Part shown: positions 33,699 through 44,136 of the stretch, one piece after another
Layout of the letters: the number at the start of each line of letters is the position of its first letter
Position numbering within the stretch: the stretch's first letter is position 1
Assembly (NCBI GenBank): GCA_964421815.1
Contig: CAYQYT010000004.1
Location: 1 to 64,000, forward strand
DNA from: DTU089 sp964421815
Lineage (GTDB): Bacteria; Bacillota; Clostridia; Oscillospirales; Acutalibacteraceae
Reading direction: 5' to 3'
Length of the DNA: 64,000 nt
Translations under genes and position numbers: made by a program
Notes under the pieces: model-generated
What the model saw: the letters and a program-made list of their open reading frames with translations, nothing else
What the model was told of the DNA's origin: nothing
Database searches by the model: none

Positions 33699-36600
33699 TT
33701 AAAAGATTTCTTCGTCGGAGAAACCGTCATCGAAATCATCGCCTAATCCGTCGTCAAACAGTTCTTCGGAGCTTTCTTCGTAGAACAAATCGTCCTTTGT
33801 TTCTTCATCCGTTACTGACCAACCTGTTGCATCCTCTGTATCGTTGACACTTGAAAATGCCTCGTCATAATCGGAATTATCAACAACGGGAAGAACAACT
33901 TCATCATCAAAGTTTTGTCTGAGGTCGATTTCATTATTCTCCTTGTCAAGAACACGAACATCAAGGCCGAGAGACTGAAGTTCTTTAATAAGAACCTTGA
34001 ATGATTCGGGAACACCGGGCTTGGGAATATTGTATCCTTTAACGATGGATTCGTAAGTTTTAACTCTACCAACAACATCGTCTGATTTAACTGTAAGAAT
34101 TTCTTGAAGAGTATAAGCCGCACCGTAAGCTTCAAGTGCCCAAACTTCCATTTCACCGAAACGCTGACCACCGAACTGAGCTTTACCGCCAAGGGGTTGC
34201 TGTGTAACAAGTGAGTAGGGACCTGTGGAACGGGCATGAATCTTGTCATCAACAAGGTGATGCAACTTCAAGTAATACATTATACCCACTGTAACGGGGT
34301 TATCAAACTTTCTGCCGGTACGTCCGTCAGTAAGCCACGTTTTACCATCGGTTGAAAGATTTGCCTCCGCCAACATATCGCGGATATCATCTTCGTGAGC
34401 ACCGTCAAATACAGGAGTCATAACTTTGTATCCGAGAGCTCTTGCGGCATAACCTAAGTGAACTTCAAGAACCTGACCGATATTCATACGTGAGGGAACA
34501 CCCAACGGGTTAAGAACGATATCAAGAGGTGTGCCGTCCGGAAGGAAGGGCATATCTTCCTGTGGAAGAATTCTTGAAACAACACCCTTGTTACCGTGAC
34601 GACCTGCCATCTTATCGCCCACGCTGATTTTACGTTTCTGAGCGATGTAGCAGCGAACCACTTTATTAACACCGGGATTGAGTTCGTCGCTGTTCTGTCT
34701 TGTAAACACTTCAACCTGAACAACAACACCATATTCACCGTGGGGAACACGAAGAGAAGAATCTCTAACCTCTCTGGCCTTTTCACCGAAGATTGCACGG
34801 AGAAGTCTTTCTTCGGGGGTACATTCGGTTTCACCCTTGGGAGTAACTTTACCAACAAGAATATCGCCGGAATGAACCTCTGCACCGATTCTGATAATAC
34901 CGTTTTCATCAAGGTTTGCAAGAGCGTCCTCACCAACATTGGGAATATCTCTTGTAATTTCTTCCGGTCCAAGTTTTGTATCTCTTGCTTCAACTTCGTG
35001 TTCTTCAATGTGAACCGATGTATAGACATCGTCACGTACCATTTTTTCGTTAAGAAGAACCGCGTCTTCGTAGTTATAGCCTTCCCAGGTCATAAAGCCG
35101 ACGAGAGCGTTTTTACCAAGGGAAATTTCACCCTGTGAGGTTGCGGGACCGTCAGCGATAACGCTACCCTCTTCAACTCTTTCACCGATTTCAACAACAG
35201 GACGTTGGTTAATACAGGTGCCCTGGTTGGAACGCATAAACTTAATAAGTTCATAAACATCTGTTTCGCCGTTGTCAGCGATAATCTCAACCTTCTTGGC
35301 ACTTACCTTGTTTACGATACCTCCTCGTTTGGCAAGAACAACAACACCGCTGTCAACAGCAGCTTTGTATTCCATACCGGTACCGACAATCGGTGACTCT
35401 GTTTTAAGAAGCGGAACTGCCTGACGCTGCATGTTGGAACCCATAAGGGCACGGTTTGCGTCGTCGTTCTCAAGGAAGGGAATCATTGCGGTAGCAACGG
35501 AAACAACCATCTTGGGAGAGACATCCATATAGTCTGCGTAAGCGGGGGAAACTTCGCGGAACTCGTCGCGGTAACGTACAGTTACACGATCGTTCTTAAA
35601 GAAGTTGTTTTCATCAAGAGGCTCGTTAGCCTGTGCAACGCAGTAGTTGTCCTCTACGTCCGCTGTCATATACTCAACTTCGTCAAGAACCTTTCCTGTT
35701 TTCTTGTCAATCTTGCGGAAAGGTGCTTCAATGAAGCCGTATTTGTTAATTCTTGCAAAAGTTGCAAGGTAGGAAATAAGACCGATGTTAGGACCTTCTG
35801 GAGTTTCAATGGGGCACATTCTGCCATAATGGCTGTAATGAACGTCACGAACTTCGAAACCTGCTCTGTCTCGGGAAAGACCGCCGGGACCGAGAGCGGA
35901 AAGACGTCTCTTGTGAGTAAGTTCAGCAAGGGGGTTTGTCTGATCCATAAACTGTGAAAGGGGCGAAGAACCGAAAAATTCTTTAATCGCCGCCATAACG
36001 GGTCTGATATTTATAAGAGCTGCGGGAGTAGCTTTTTCGGGATCCTGTGCCTGAAGACTCATTCTCTCGCGAACAACTCTTTCCATTCTTGTAAAACCGA
36101 TTCTGAACTGATTCTGCAGAAGTTCACCTACGGAACGGATACGGCGGTTACCAAGATGGTCAATATCGTCAACATTACCAAGCTCGTTTCCGAGGCAGTT
36201 AAGGTAGTTGATTGATGCGAAAATATCGTCTATTATAATATGTTTGGGGATAAGGTCGTCACAACGGAGCTTCATCTGTTCAAGAAGAGCTTCCTTATCG
36301 TCACCACATTCGTCAATGATTTCTTTAAGAACCGTGAAACGAACTTTCTCGTTAATTGCTATCTCTTCAAGTTCATCCCCTGTAATGCAATCAATAAAGT
36401 CAAGGGGATCAACCATGTTGTTGGAAATAACCTTTACGCGTTTTCCTTCAATATTAAGGACAACCTCTTTTACACCCGAGCGGTTAATTGCTTCTGCAAG
36501 CTCAGCGGTGATTTTTTCACCTGCGGCTACAAGCAATTCACCTGTGAAAGGGCTGAAAACATCATCCGCTGCAACACCGCCGGAAATACGGTCGGTAAGC

Positions 36601-37442
36601 GCAAGTTTCTTATTGTATTTGTATCTGCCGACTCTCGAGATATCGTATCTGTGAGGGTCAAAGAAAAGATTATTGACATGTGTTTCAGCCGACTCAAGTG
36701 TTGGGGGCTCACCGGGACGGAGTTTTCTGTAAACCTCAAGCAAAGCCTCTTCTGTGTTTTTGGTAGTATCTTTTTCAAGAGTTGCTTCGATTCTGTCATC
36801 GTCACCGAAAAATTCACGAATGTCGTTGTTGGAAGAAAGACCGAGGGCACGAATGAAAGTTGTAATGGGAAGCTTTCTGTTCTTATCAATTCTTACATTG
36901 AAAATATCGTTCTGGTCAGTCTCGTATTCAAGCCAGGCACCTCTGTTAGGAATAACAGTGGAAGTAAAGAGCTTTTTACCGTTCTTGTCGTAGGTGAAAC
37001 CGTAGTAAACACCGGGAGAACGAACAAGCTGTGAGATAATAACACGCTCGGCACCGTTAATAACAAAAGTACCGCTGTCGGTCATTATGGGGAAATCGCC
37101 CATGAAAACTTCGTTTTCCTTGATTTCTCCCGTCTCCTTGTTGTAAAGACGCACTAATACACGAAGGGGCGCAGAATAGGTTGCATCTCTTTCCTTGCAC
37201 TCCTGAACAGTGTATTTAGGCTTCTCGTCCATACGGTAATCAATAAACGTAAGGACAAGATTACCCGAGTAATCCGTGATTTCATCAATATCGCGGAAAA
37301 CTTCTCTAAGCCCTACATCAAGAAACCACTTGTATGAGTTCTTCTGCACTTCAATGAGGTTGGGCATCTGCATTACTTCATTGATTTCGGCGAAACTCAT
37401 TCTGGTGTTCTTGCCGAGCTTTACGGGTTTTACATTCGCCAT
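33699..37442 (-). CDS. rpoB: DNA-directed RNA polymerase subunit beta
   Basis: A 1247-residue subunit. I choose ATG 37442 ('MANVKPVKLGKNTRMSFAEI'), with GGAGTG nine bases upstream; the longer frame from GTG 37454 would start inside that ribosome site. The rifampicin region reads 'SSPLSQFMDQTNPLAELTHK' followed by 'RRLSALGPGG', with the wild-type Asp, His and Ser residues. 'GNKGVVSRI' and 'HEDDIR' are later catalytic-core blocks. The acidic C-terminal tail ('DDGLGDDFDDGFSDEEIF') is longer than in Bacillus and is typical of some Clostridia. Its own consensus promoter lies upstream, and rplJ/rplL are not adjacent. Confidence 0.99.
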   Translation of the reverse strand: MANVKPVKLGKNTRMSFAEINEVMQMPNLIEVQKNSYKWFLDVGLREVFRDIDEITDYSGNLVLTFIDYRMDEKPKYTVQECKERDATYSAPLRVLVRLYNKETGEIKENEVFMGDFPIMTDSGTFVINGAERVIISQLVRSPGVYYGFTYDKNGKKLFTSTVIPNRGAWLEYETDQNDIFNVRIDKNRKLPITTFIRALGLSSNNDIREFFGDDDRIEATLEKDTTKNTEEALLEVYRKLRPGEPPTLESAETHVNNLFFDPHRYDISRVGRYKYNKKLALTDRISGGVAADDVFSPFTGELLVAAGEKITAELAEAINRSGVKEVVLNIEGKRVKVISNNMVDPLDFIDCITGDELEEIAINEKVRFTVLKEIIDECGDDKEALLEQMKLRCDDLIPKHIIIDDIFASINYLNCLGNELGNVDDIDHLGNRRIRSVGELLQNQFRIGFTRMERVVRERMSLQAQDPEKATPAALINIRPVMAAIKEFFGSSPLSQFMDQTNPLAELTHKRRLSALGPGGLSRDRAGFEVRDVHYSHYGRMCPIETPEGPNIGLISYLATFARINKYGFIEAPFRKIDKKTGKVLDEVEYMTADVEDNYCVAQANEPLDENNFFKNDRVTVRYRDEFREVSPAYADYMDVSPKMVVSVATAMIPFLENDDANRALMGSNMQRQAVPLLKTESPIVGTGMEYKAAVDSGVVVLAKRGGIVNKVSAKKVEIIADNGETDVYELIKFMRSNQGTCINQRPVVEIGERVEEGSVIADGPATSQGEISLGKNALVGFMTWEGYNYEDAVLLNEKMVRDDVYTSVHIEEHEVEARDTKLGPEEITRDIPNVGEDALANLDENGIIRIGAEVHSGDILVGKVTPKGETECTPEERLLRAIFGEKAREVRDSSLRVPHGEYGVVVQVEVFTRQNSDELNPGVNKVVRCYIAQKRKISVGDKMAGRHGNKGVVSRILPQEDMPFLPDGTPLDIVLNPLGVPSRMNIGQVLEVHLGYAARALGYKVMTPVFDGAHEDDIRDMLAEANLSTDGKTWLTDGRTGRKFDNPVTVGIMYYLKLHHLVDDKIHARSTGPYSLVTQQPLGGKAQFGGQRFGEMEVWALEAYGAAYTLQEILTVKSDDVVGRVKTYESIVKGYNIPKPGVPESFKVLIKELQSLGLDVRVLDKENNEIDLRQNFDDEVVLPVVDNSDYDEAFSSVNDTEDATGWSVTDEETKDDLFYEESSEELFDDGLGDDFDDGFSDEEIF

Positions 37443-37599
37443 AAAATATATCACTCCGTTCTATTTTAAATTCCCTTTTTACCGAGTGAAATCGGCTAAA
37501 AAAAGAAATAATTAACCATCGTTTTTTGGGATATTTTGCGGTAAAAATACTTACCTGAAAACATAATACTTCATAATATTCCAATATAATTGAGTGTAT

Positions 37600-37628
37600 A
37601 TTATAACCCAACCCATTTTAATTGTCAA
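37600..37628 (-). promoter_or_regulatory. Consensus promoter of rpoBC
   Basis: On the minus strand TTGACA (37623-37628), 17-base spacer, TATAAT (37600-37605): a perfect sigma-A promoter 158 bases before rpoB. The long leader has no hairpin I can support. Confidence 0.88.
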
Positions 37629-37747
37629 TAAGAAATTTAAAATATTTTTTATTATTTTAATCGATTCTTTTATTTGCAATTTACCCGCCGATATGATACC
37701 ATTATATATGTAAATACTATCCTGCAGTGCCGAAAGGAGAAAAAAGT

Positions 37748-39190
37748 ATGTCGGTTATAAATAAACTGATAAATTCAAAAGCGCCTGCCGATTGGAAAAC
37801 GGTGGGCACGGAAAGAAAAAGTTATTATGTGTATTTCACGGGGCAAAACATTTTCTACGCCCTTATTTCCTCGTGCCTTACTACGTACTTTGCTTTCATG
37901 GGTGTTGACCCCATGAAAATTGCCGGCGTTATGCTCATCGTTAAAATCTGGGACGCAATAAACGACGCCCTTTTCGGTGTGATTTTCGACGCGGTGAAAT
38001 TCAAAAGCGGCAGGAAATACATACCGTGGCTGAGAATATCGCTTGTGTTAATTCCCATTACCTGTATTGCAATGTTTTCGATACCCTCGGGTATTTCCGA
38101 AAACGCGAAAATCGCCTGGTTTGCCGTAACATATCTTATTTTTGACACGGTCTATACCCTTTGCGATGCCCCCATTTACGGTATCATCACGTCAATGACC
38201 GATAATATTGACGAGCGCAACAGTATGATGTCCTATAAAAGTATATGGGGCGGTGTGGGCGGTGCCGTTGCTCCCGCCGTTATTGCTTTCCTTGTGGGCG
38301 AAAGGGTGGGCAGTAATTATTCCGTTGCGGTTATTATCTGTTCCCTTGCGGCATTCCTTACAATGGTTCCCGCCTGTTTCAATCTAAAGGAACGCTATAC
38401 CCCCGTTGAAGAAGAGGCATTCTCCGTTAAAAATATGCTCTCCTACCTTTTCAAAAATAAGTATCTTCTCCTGTTTTACATCGGATTTTTCTTCTATTCA
38501 AGCGTGAACTACGTAACAGCCCTGAATCTCCTTGCATCCTATTATCTGTTCAACGATTCCCTGTTTATCACGATTCTCGGCATTGTGGGAGCGCCTTTCG
38601 CATTCTTAGGTTCAATTCTTGTGCCGAAAATTGTCCGCAAAATTGATAAGATGACCGTTTTCCGCGCAAGTGTGTTAGCAACGGTTGTTCTCGGTGTTCT
38701 TATGTGGGTTTTCGGCTACAAAAATCCTGTATTCTTTATTATATTTACAATTCTCAAATCCATCCCCGCGGCAACTCTCGGTGTTATGCTCTTTATGTTC
38801 ACACCCGACTGTGCCGAGTACGGCAAATTCAAAACCGGCATTGAAGCCAAGGGCATCACCTTTGCAATCCAGACCTTTATGGTAAAACTGACGGGTGCAA
38901 TTTCCGGCGCACTTTCTCTTTTTATGTTGGGTATTCCCGCGGTCGGTTGGGTAAATGTTGAGGCGGAAAACTTTGAACAGTTGGAAAAAATGGGTGTTAC
39001 CCAGACCCCCGAAGCCCTTGACGCATTCTGGTTGATTTACGCTTTGATTCCCGCCATCGGCTACCTTGTATCATACATAGTCTGGCGATTCTACAAACTC
39101 AACGATAAGGACGTTCAGATTATGGCAAGATGCAACGCAGGAGAAATCACAAAAGAAGAAGCAAAGGAACAGTTGTCAAGGGAATACTGA
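37748..39190 (+). CDS. GPH-type sugar transporter (MFS superfamily)
   Basis: A 480-residue membrane protein with 12 expected helices. ATG 37748 is chosen for the AAAGGAG nine bases before it. 'VKIWDAINDALFGVIFD' is the GPH family motif (D/N residues in helix II that bind cation and sugar), followed by 'SGRKYIPWL'. 'GIEAKGITFAIQTFMVKL' is the conserved second-half block of the melibiose/glucuronide carrier group. It imports a glycoside, pentoside or hexuronide with Na+ or H+. The substrate is unknown, but GH2 and GH29 enzymes in the window are plausible partners. It is divergent from rpoB and monocistronic. Confidence 0.88.
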   Translation: MSVINKLINSKAPADWKTVGTERKSYYVYFTGQNIFYALISSCLTTYFAFMGVDPMKIAGVMLIVKIWDAINDALFGVIFDAVKFKSGRKYIPWLRISLVLIPITCIAMFSIPSGISENAKIAWFAVTYLIFDTVYTLCDAPIYGIITSMTDNIDERNSMMSYKSIWGGVGGAVAPAVIAFLVGERVGSNYSVAVIICSLAAFLTMVPACFNLKERYTPVEEEAFSVKNMLSYLFKNKYLLLFYIGFFFYSSVNYVTALNLLASYYLFNDSLFITILGIVGAPFAFLGSILVPKIVRKIDKMTVFRASVLATVVLGVLMWVFGYKNPVFFIIFTILKSIPAATLGVMLFMFTPDCAEYGKFKTGIEAKGITFAIQTFMVKLTGAISGALSLFMLGIPAVGWVNVEAENFEQLEKMGVTQTPEALDAFWLIYALIPAIGYLVSYIVWRFYKLNDKDVQIMARCNAGEITKEEAKEQLSREY

Positions 39191-39224
39191 TAACATTCAT
39201 CTTAAATGCATATTTTACAATGAA

Positions 39225-39266
39225 AACATGGCTGTAAAAAAACTTTCGTTTTTTTACAGCCATGTT
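39225..39266. terminator. Bidirectional terminator, copy 1 of the GGCTGT-A7-C palindrome family
   Basis: AACATGGCTGTAAAAAAAC pairs with GTTTTTTTACAGCCATGTT around TTTC (GAAA on the minus strand), a 19-bp stem. It separates the convergent GPH transporter and MATE genes. The core GGCTGTAAAAAAAC/GTTTTTTTACAGCC recurs at 59315 and 59798. Confidence 0.85.
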
Positions 39267-39278
39267 GTTTACTGTTCA

Positions 39279-40634
39279 TTATCCATCACAACGAACTAAT
39301 TTCTTCTTAACCTTCCCCATTATAACCAGGTATGCGGGAATCAGGAACAAGTCCGCCGCAAACCACGCAATGGGGTTTGCAACACAGGCGGCATCATAGC
39401 CGAAACTGTTCACAAAGCCGTAGCCCATAATACCTCTTGCCACAAGTTCAAATATACCCGTGGTCATAGCGGTTACGCTGTAACCCACACCTTGAATTGA
39501 GTTTCTCAAAACAAACAATACCGCAAGTATGGGGTAGAAGTAACTTCCCATATTTATATACTGTTGGGCAAGGGAAATAACCTCCGTCTCCCCTTTGTCA
39601 ATGAACGCAAGTGAGATATACGGACCGAAAAATCTTGCAACGGTAAAGGCTATTGCCGAATATACAAGAGCCACAACAACTGCTCTGCCAACACCTTTTT
39701 TAATCCTGTCATATTTTTCGGCGCCGAGATTCTGACCGCAGTAGGTAGCCATGGTAATACCGATGGTCTCCGCGGGAAGCATTATCATAAGTTGGGTTTT
39801 GCCGCCTATGGTTATTGCGGCAATGATATCCGCACCCAGATTGTTAACACAGGATGCAAGCATTACCGAGCCGATTGCGGTAATTGAAAACTGCAGGGCA
39901 AGGGGTAAACCGTTTCTCAGAAGTTCCTTTACGAACTTGAAATCCAAGTCCCTCGTTTCCTTTGTAACGTGAAGAATGGGGAAACTCCGTTTTACGTAAA
40001 TCAGGCACAATACACCTGAAATAAACTGGGAAACAACAGTTGCAACCGCCGCTCCCCTTACCCCCATTCTGAAAACAATAATCAGGAGCAAATCCAACCC
40101 GATATTGAAAAACGAGGAAAACAACAGGAAATAAAGGGGTGTTTTGCTGTCTCCGAGAGCACGGACAATACTTGCCAAAAGGTTATAAAACATTGTGGCG
40201 GAAATACCCGCAAAGATTATAACAATATAACTGTACGCATCGCCGTAGATTTCTTCGGGGGTGTTGAGCAATTTCAACAGGGGGTTTGTCAAAAGCACCG
40301 CGCCCGCCGTAAAAACGACCGAAAGAACAACGGAGGTGTAAATGATATTGGCAACGTATTTTTTCAGTCCCTTAATGTCCTGGGCTCCGAACCGTTGAGC
40401 AACGGGGATTGCAAAACCGGAACAAAGTCCTATTACCGAGCCCACTATCATAAAGTTGAGGGAGCCCACGGAGCCGACTGCCGAAAGGGCATTTTTACCC
40501 ACAAACTGACCGACGATAATGGTATCCGCCATATTGTAAAACTGCTGGAACAGGTTACCTATCATCAGTGGCAAGCAAAATTTCAAAATATTCTTTGTGG
40601 GACTGCCCACAGTCATGTCCTTAACCTTAGCCAT
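39279..40634 (-). CDS. MATE family efflux transporter
   Basis: A 451-residue membrane protein with 12 expected helices in two six-helix halves. 'FCLPLMIGNLFQQFYNMADT' and 'VGQFVGKNALSAVGSVGSL' are the N-terminal family signature. 'NNLGADIIAAITIGGKTQLM' and 'TYCGQNLGAEKYDRIKKGV' are the equivalent second-half blocks. It exports cationic drugs or metabolites with Na+ or H+ in the DinF/NorM superfamily, and the polyspecific substrate range is not predictable. GGAGG precedes ATG 40634. It ends against a shared bidirectional terminator. Confidence 0.93.
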   Translation of the reverse strand: MAKVKDMTVGSPTKNILKFCLPLMIGNLFQQFYNMADTIIVGQFVGKNALSAVGSVGSLNFMIVGSVIGLCSGFAIPVAQRFGAQDIKGLKKYVANIIYTSVVLSVVFTAGAVLLTNPLLKLLNTPEEIYGDAYSYIVIIFAGISATMFYNLLASIVRALGDSKTPLYFLLFSSFFNIGLDLLLIIVFRMGVRGAAVATVVSQFISGVLCLIYVKRSFPILHVTKETRDLDFKFVKELLRNGLPLALQFSITAIGSVMLASCVNNLGADIIAAITIGGKTQLMIMLPAETIGITMATYCGQNLGAEKYDRIKKGVGRAVVVALVYSAIAFTVARFFGPYISLAFIDKGETEVISLAQQYINMGSYFYPILAVLFVLRNSIQGVGYSVTAMTTGIFELVARGIMGYGFVNSFGYDAACVANPIAWFAADLFLIPAYLVIMGKVKKKLVRCDG

Positions 40635-40680
40635 GTGTCCTCCGAAAAATAAAGGGGTAAAAACTTGTGCTTAACACATA

Positions 40681-41697
40681 TTACTTGTGAATGATATCGT
40701 ACGCCATAGAGGGATCGTCACTCATAATGCAGTCCGCACCGATTGAGTTAAGATACTCAACGTCCTCGGGGTCGTTGATTGTCCAATACTGAACTGCCAG
40801 ATTGTTTTTATGAGCATAGTTGATAATTCTCTCGTTATCAAGATAAATGGCGGGAGCATAATCCATGGGGATCTGCAATGCCTGATATTTAAAGAAATCC
40901 TTGTCAACATCAATTCCGTAACTGCAAAGCAAATAGAAAACAATAGCTTCGGGAATACTTGCGGAACGGAGCATATCCGGATAATTTTCCTGGGCATATT
41001 TTGTAATGTCCATATTAAATGTACCGAAAACAACTCTCTCAAGAAGTCCTTTTTCTTTGATTATTCTGTAAAGTTCGTCGCATGCAGTCTTACCCAAATC
41101 GCCGGAGTCCTTGATTTCTATAATGTAGTCGAACTCACCGTTGCTTTCAAGGTAGTCCAGAACATCTTCAAGGAGAACTGCACGAAGGTCATCGGGAATA
41201 TCGTCCCCTCTTAAGCCTTTGTAGGGGAACTCGCCCTGTGCATTTTCAAAATTCTCGCCAAAGTTCAACTGACGTAGTTCTTCATAGGTTTTCTCCGAGG
41301 GCTTAACTTCTTCTTTGCCGAAATACTCCACAGAATTTGTTGTTCTGTCGAGTGTGCCGTCGTGGAGAAGAATAAGTTTATTATCGGCAGTAATATGCAG
41401 GTCAAATTCAAAAATATCAACATTGAAATCTTCGCTTTCAATACAGTTTTTGAATGCCGCCATAGTGTTTTCGGGAGCCATTTCACCACCGGAACGGTGG
41501 GCGGAAACAAGTGCGCCGTCATCGGTTATGTAGGGATTTGTAATTTCATCCTTTGAGGGTACTTCTCCGGGAAGTGTTTTGCATACCGCAACGGGAATTG
41601 CCACGATAAATATAAGCAAAGCCAATATTACCGCAAGGATTGATACAAGAACTTTACAGCCCTTTTTCATGGGTTTTTTATTCTTCTTGCTTGCCAA
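40681..41697 (-). CDS. Membrane-anchored glycerophosphodiester phosphodiesterase
   Basis: A 338-residue protein. The TTG start at 41697 is uncertain and ATG 41670 ('MKKGCKVLVSIL') is an alternative. Residues about 13-37 are a membrane anchor, so the enzyme faces outward. The GDPD barrel has the catalytic 'SAHRSGGEMAPENTMAAF' (HR and the first Glu) and 'FDLHITADNKLILLHDGTLD' (Glu/Asp metal ligands and second His). 'IEIKDSG' and 'QYWTINDPEDV' complete the core. It hydrolyses glycerophosphodiesters, perhaps from phospholipid or teichoic acid turnover. It lies 33 bases after leuS and is probably co-transcribed. Confidence 0.9.
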   Translation of the reverse strand: MASKKNKKPMKKGCKVLVSILAVILALLIFIVAIPVAVCKTLPGEVPSKDEITNPYITDDGALVSAHRSGGEMAPENTMAAFKNCIESEDFNVDIFEFDLHITADNKLILLHDGTLDRTTNSVEYFGKEEVKPSEKTYEELRQLNFGENFENAQGEFPYKGLRGDDIPDDLRAVLLEDVLDYLESNGEFDYIIEIKDSGDLGKTACDELYRIIKEKGLLERVVFGTFNMDITKYAQENYPDMLRSASIPEAIVFYLLCSYGIDVDKDFFKYQALQIPMDYAPAIYLDNERIINYAHKNNLAVQYWTINDPEDVEYLNSIGADCIMSDDPSMAYDIIHK

Positions 41698-41730
41698 GAA
41701 ATCACGCTTCTTTCTTAATAATTTTATATT

Positions 41731-44136
41731 TTATTTTGCAACAATGTTAATAATTTTTCCGGGAACATAGATTTCCTTAATAATGCTCTTACCCGCAAGG
41801 AATTCCTGAACCTTTTCATCCGCCTTTGCCGCAGAAATAGCATCATCCGCCGTTGCATCCTTTGCAATGGTTACGGTTGCACGGAGTTTACCGCAAATCT
41901 GCACGGGAACTTCGATTGTTGCATCAACGGTTTTTGCCTCGTCAAATTCGGGCCACTCTGCCACTGCAAGCAAGCCCTCTCCGCCGATTTCGGACCAGAT
42001 TTCCTCACAAACATGGGGAGCAAAGGGGTCAAGGAGTTTAATAAATGTTTTAAGTTCGCCCTTTGTAATTGAGCCCTTGTCATAAATCTCGTTAAGGAGG
42101 GTCATAAGGCAGGCAATGGCGGTATTGAACTTCATATTTTCAATATCTTCGGAAACCTTTTTGACTGCTTTATGGAAGGATACTTCAAGTTCTTTTGAAT
42201 ACTCTTCCCCGTCCTTAACAATTTCAAGAAGATTCCATACCCTGTCAACAAAACGCTTACAGCCCTTAACGCTGCTCTCACTCCAGGGTGCCGCTTTTTC
42301 ATAGTCACCCATAAAGAGAACATAGGTACGAAGAACGTCCGCGCCGAGGGAGTCAACAACTTCGTTGGGGTCAACAACATTACCCTTTGATTTGCTCATT
42401 TTCTCACCATCGGGACCGAGAATAAGACCCTGTGCGGTTCTCTTTGAATAGGGCTCGTCAAAAGGAACTTCCCCGATATCGTAAAGGAATTTGTGCCAGA
42501 AACGGGAATAGATAAGGTGACGTGTAACGTGCTCCATACCGCCGTTGTACCAGTCAACGGGTCCCCAATATTTCAGTTTTTCCTTGTCAGCAAAAGCCTC
42601 GGTATTTTTGGGGTCAATGTATCTGAGGAAGTACCAGGAAGAACCTGCCCATTGGGGCATTGTGTCTGTTTCACGCTTTGCGGGTGCACCGCATTTGGGA
42701 CAGGTACAATTTACGTAGCTGTCAATTTTTGCAAGGGGACTTTCTCCGTCGGAACCGGGTTGGAAATTGTCAACCTCGGGAAGTCTTAAAGGAAGTTCCT
42801 CATAGGGAACGGGAACAATACCGCATTTTTCACAATGAACAATGGGAATGGGCTCACCCCAATATCTTTGGCGGTTAAATGCCCAGTCCTTCATTTTGTA
42901 CTGAACACCTTTTTCACCAACACCCTTTTCGCCGAGGAATTCAATCATTTTCTCAATGGAAGCGGATTTTTTTGTCATACCGTCAAGGAAGCCGGAGTTC
43001 ACCATTTCACCCTCACCGGTGTATGCTTCAACCGAAATATCTCCGCCCTTGATAACCTCAATAATATCAATCCCGAATTTCTTTGCAAATTCGTAGTCAC
43101 GCTGGTCGTGAGCGGGAACCGCCATAATGGCACCGGTGCCGTAACCCATCATTACATAGTCGGATATGTAAATGGGGATTTTCTTGCCGTTAACGGGGTT
43201 AACGGCTTCAAGACCGTCAATTCTGACACCTGTTTTGTCCTTAACAAGTTGTGTTCTTTCAAATTCGGTTTTCTTTGCACACTCTGCGCGGTAGTTCTCA
43301 ATATCTGCCATATTGCCGATTTTTTTCGCGTACTTGTCAATGAGAGGATGCTCGGGAGCCATAACCATAAAGGTTACACCGAAAAGGGTGTCGGGACGGG
43401 TTGTGTAAATTTTGAGTTTTTCATCGGTGCCGTCAATTTGGAAATTAACAAATGCACCCGTTGATTTACCGATCCAGTTAACCTGCTGGAGTTTAACATT
43501 GGGAAGATAATCAACTCTTTCAAGGCCTTCAAGGAGTTTGTCGGCATATTCGGTAATACGAAGATACCATACATCCTTTGACTTCTGAACAATATCGCTG
43601 TGGCAAATGTCACATTTACCGCCCTGGGAGTCCTCATTGGAGAGAACAACCTTGCAGGATGGGCAATAGTTTACCAAAGTTTTGTCACGGAAAACAAGAC
43701 CGTTTTCAAACATTTTGAGGAAAATCCATTGGGTCCATTTGTAGTAACCCTCCTCGGTTGTATCCACAACCCTGTTCCAATCGAAAGAGAAACCAACCTT
43801 TTTAAGCTGGGAGGAGAATTTTTCAATATTCATATCCGTAACTTTTCGGGGATGAATACCTGTTTTGATTGCATAGTTCTCCGTGGGAAGACCGTATGCG
43901 TCAAAACCGATGGGAAAAAGAACATTGTAGCCCTGCATTCTTCTTTTTCTTGAAACAACTTCAAGACCCGAATAGGCTTTGATGTGACCCACATGCATAC
44001 CTGCACCGCTGGGATAGGGGAACTCAACAAGTCCGTAGAATTTGGGCTTTTCGGAATTGTCCTGTGCGTGGAAAACACCTGCGTCCTCCCATTTTTTCTG
44101 CCATTTCTGTTCAACGGCTGAAAAATCGTACTTCAT
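41731..44136 (-). CDS. leuS: Leucyl-tRNA synthetase
   Basis: An 801-residue class I synthetase. ATG 44136 ('MKYDFSAVEQKWQ') is chosen because AAAGG lies ten bases before it. The HIGH motif is 'HVGH' (in 'GAGMHVGHIKAYSG') and the KMSKS motif is 'GEKMSKSKG' (about residue 570). The editing domain (CP1, about residues 220-415) has 'TTRPDTLFG' and 'GTGAIMAVPAHDQRDYEFA' with the Asp needed for proofreading. A zinc ribbon is seen in 'CPSCKVVLSNEDSQGGKCDIC'. No T-box leader was seen in the 90-base gap after rsfS, so control may come from the operon. Confidence 0.99.
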   Translation of the reverse strand: MKYDFSAVEQKWQKKWEDAGVFHAQDNSEKPKFYGLVEFPYPSGAGMHVGHIKAYSGLEVVSRKRRMQGYNVLFPIGFDAYGLPTENYAIKTGIHPRKVTDMNIEKFSSQLKKVGFSFDWNRVVDTTEEGYYKWTQWIFLKMFENGLVFRDKTLVNYCPSCKVVLSNEDSQGGKCDICHSDIVQKSKDVWYLRITEYADKLLEGLERVDYLPNVKLQQVNWIGKSTGAFVNFQIDGTDEKLKIYTTRPDTLFGVTFMVMAPEHPLIDKYAKKIGNMADIENYRAECAKKTEFERTQLVKDKTGVRIDGLEAVNPVNGKKIPIYISDYVMMGYGTGAIMAVPAHDQRDYEFAKKFGIDIIEVIKGGDISVEAYTGEGEMVNSGFLDGMTKKSASIEKMIEFLGEKGVGEKGVQYKMKDWAFNRQRYWGEPIPIVHCEKCGIVPVPYEELPLRLPEVDNFQPGSDGESPLAKIDSYVNCTCPKCGAPAKRETDTMPQWAGSSWYFLRYIDPKNTEAFADKEKLKYWGPVDWYNGGMEHVTRHLIYSRFWHKFLYDIGEVPFDEPYSKRTAQGLILGPDGEKMSKSKGNVVDPNEVVDSLGADVLRTYVLFMGDYEKAAPWSESSVKGCKRFVDRVWNLLEIVKDGEEYSKELEVSFHKAVKKVSEDIENMKFNTAIACLMTLLNEIYDKGSITKGELKTFIKLLDPFAPHVCEEIWSEIGGEGLLAVAEWPEFDEAKTVDATIEVPVQICGKLRATVTIAKDATADDAISAAKADEKVQEFLAGKSIIKEIYVPGKIINIVAK

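Noticed and set aside
37443..37747. Riboswitch in the rpoB leader
   Set aside because: The 158-base leader is AT-rich with no stable conserved-looking fold.
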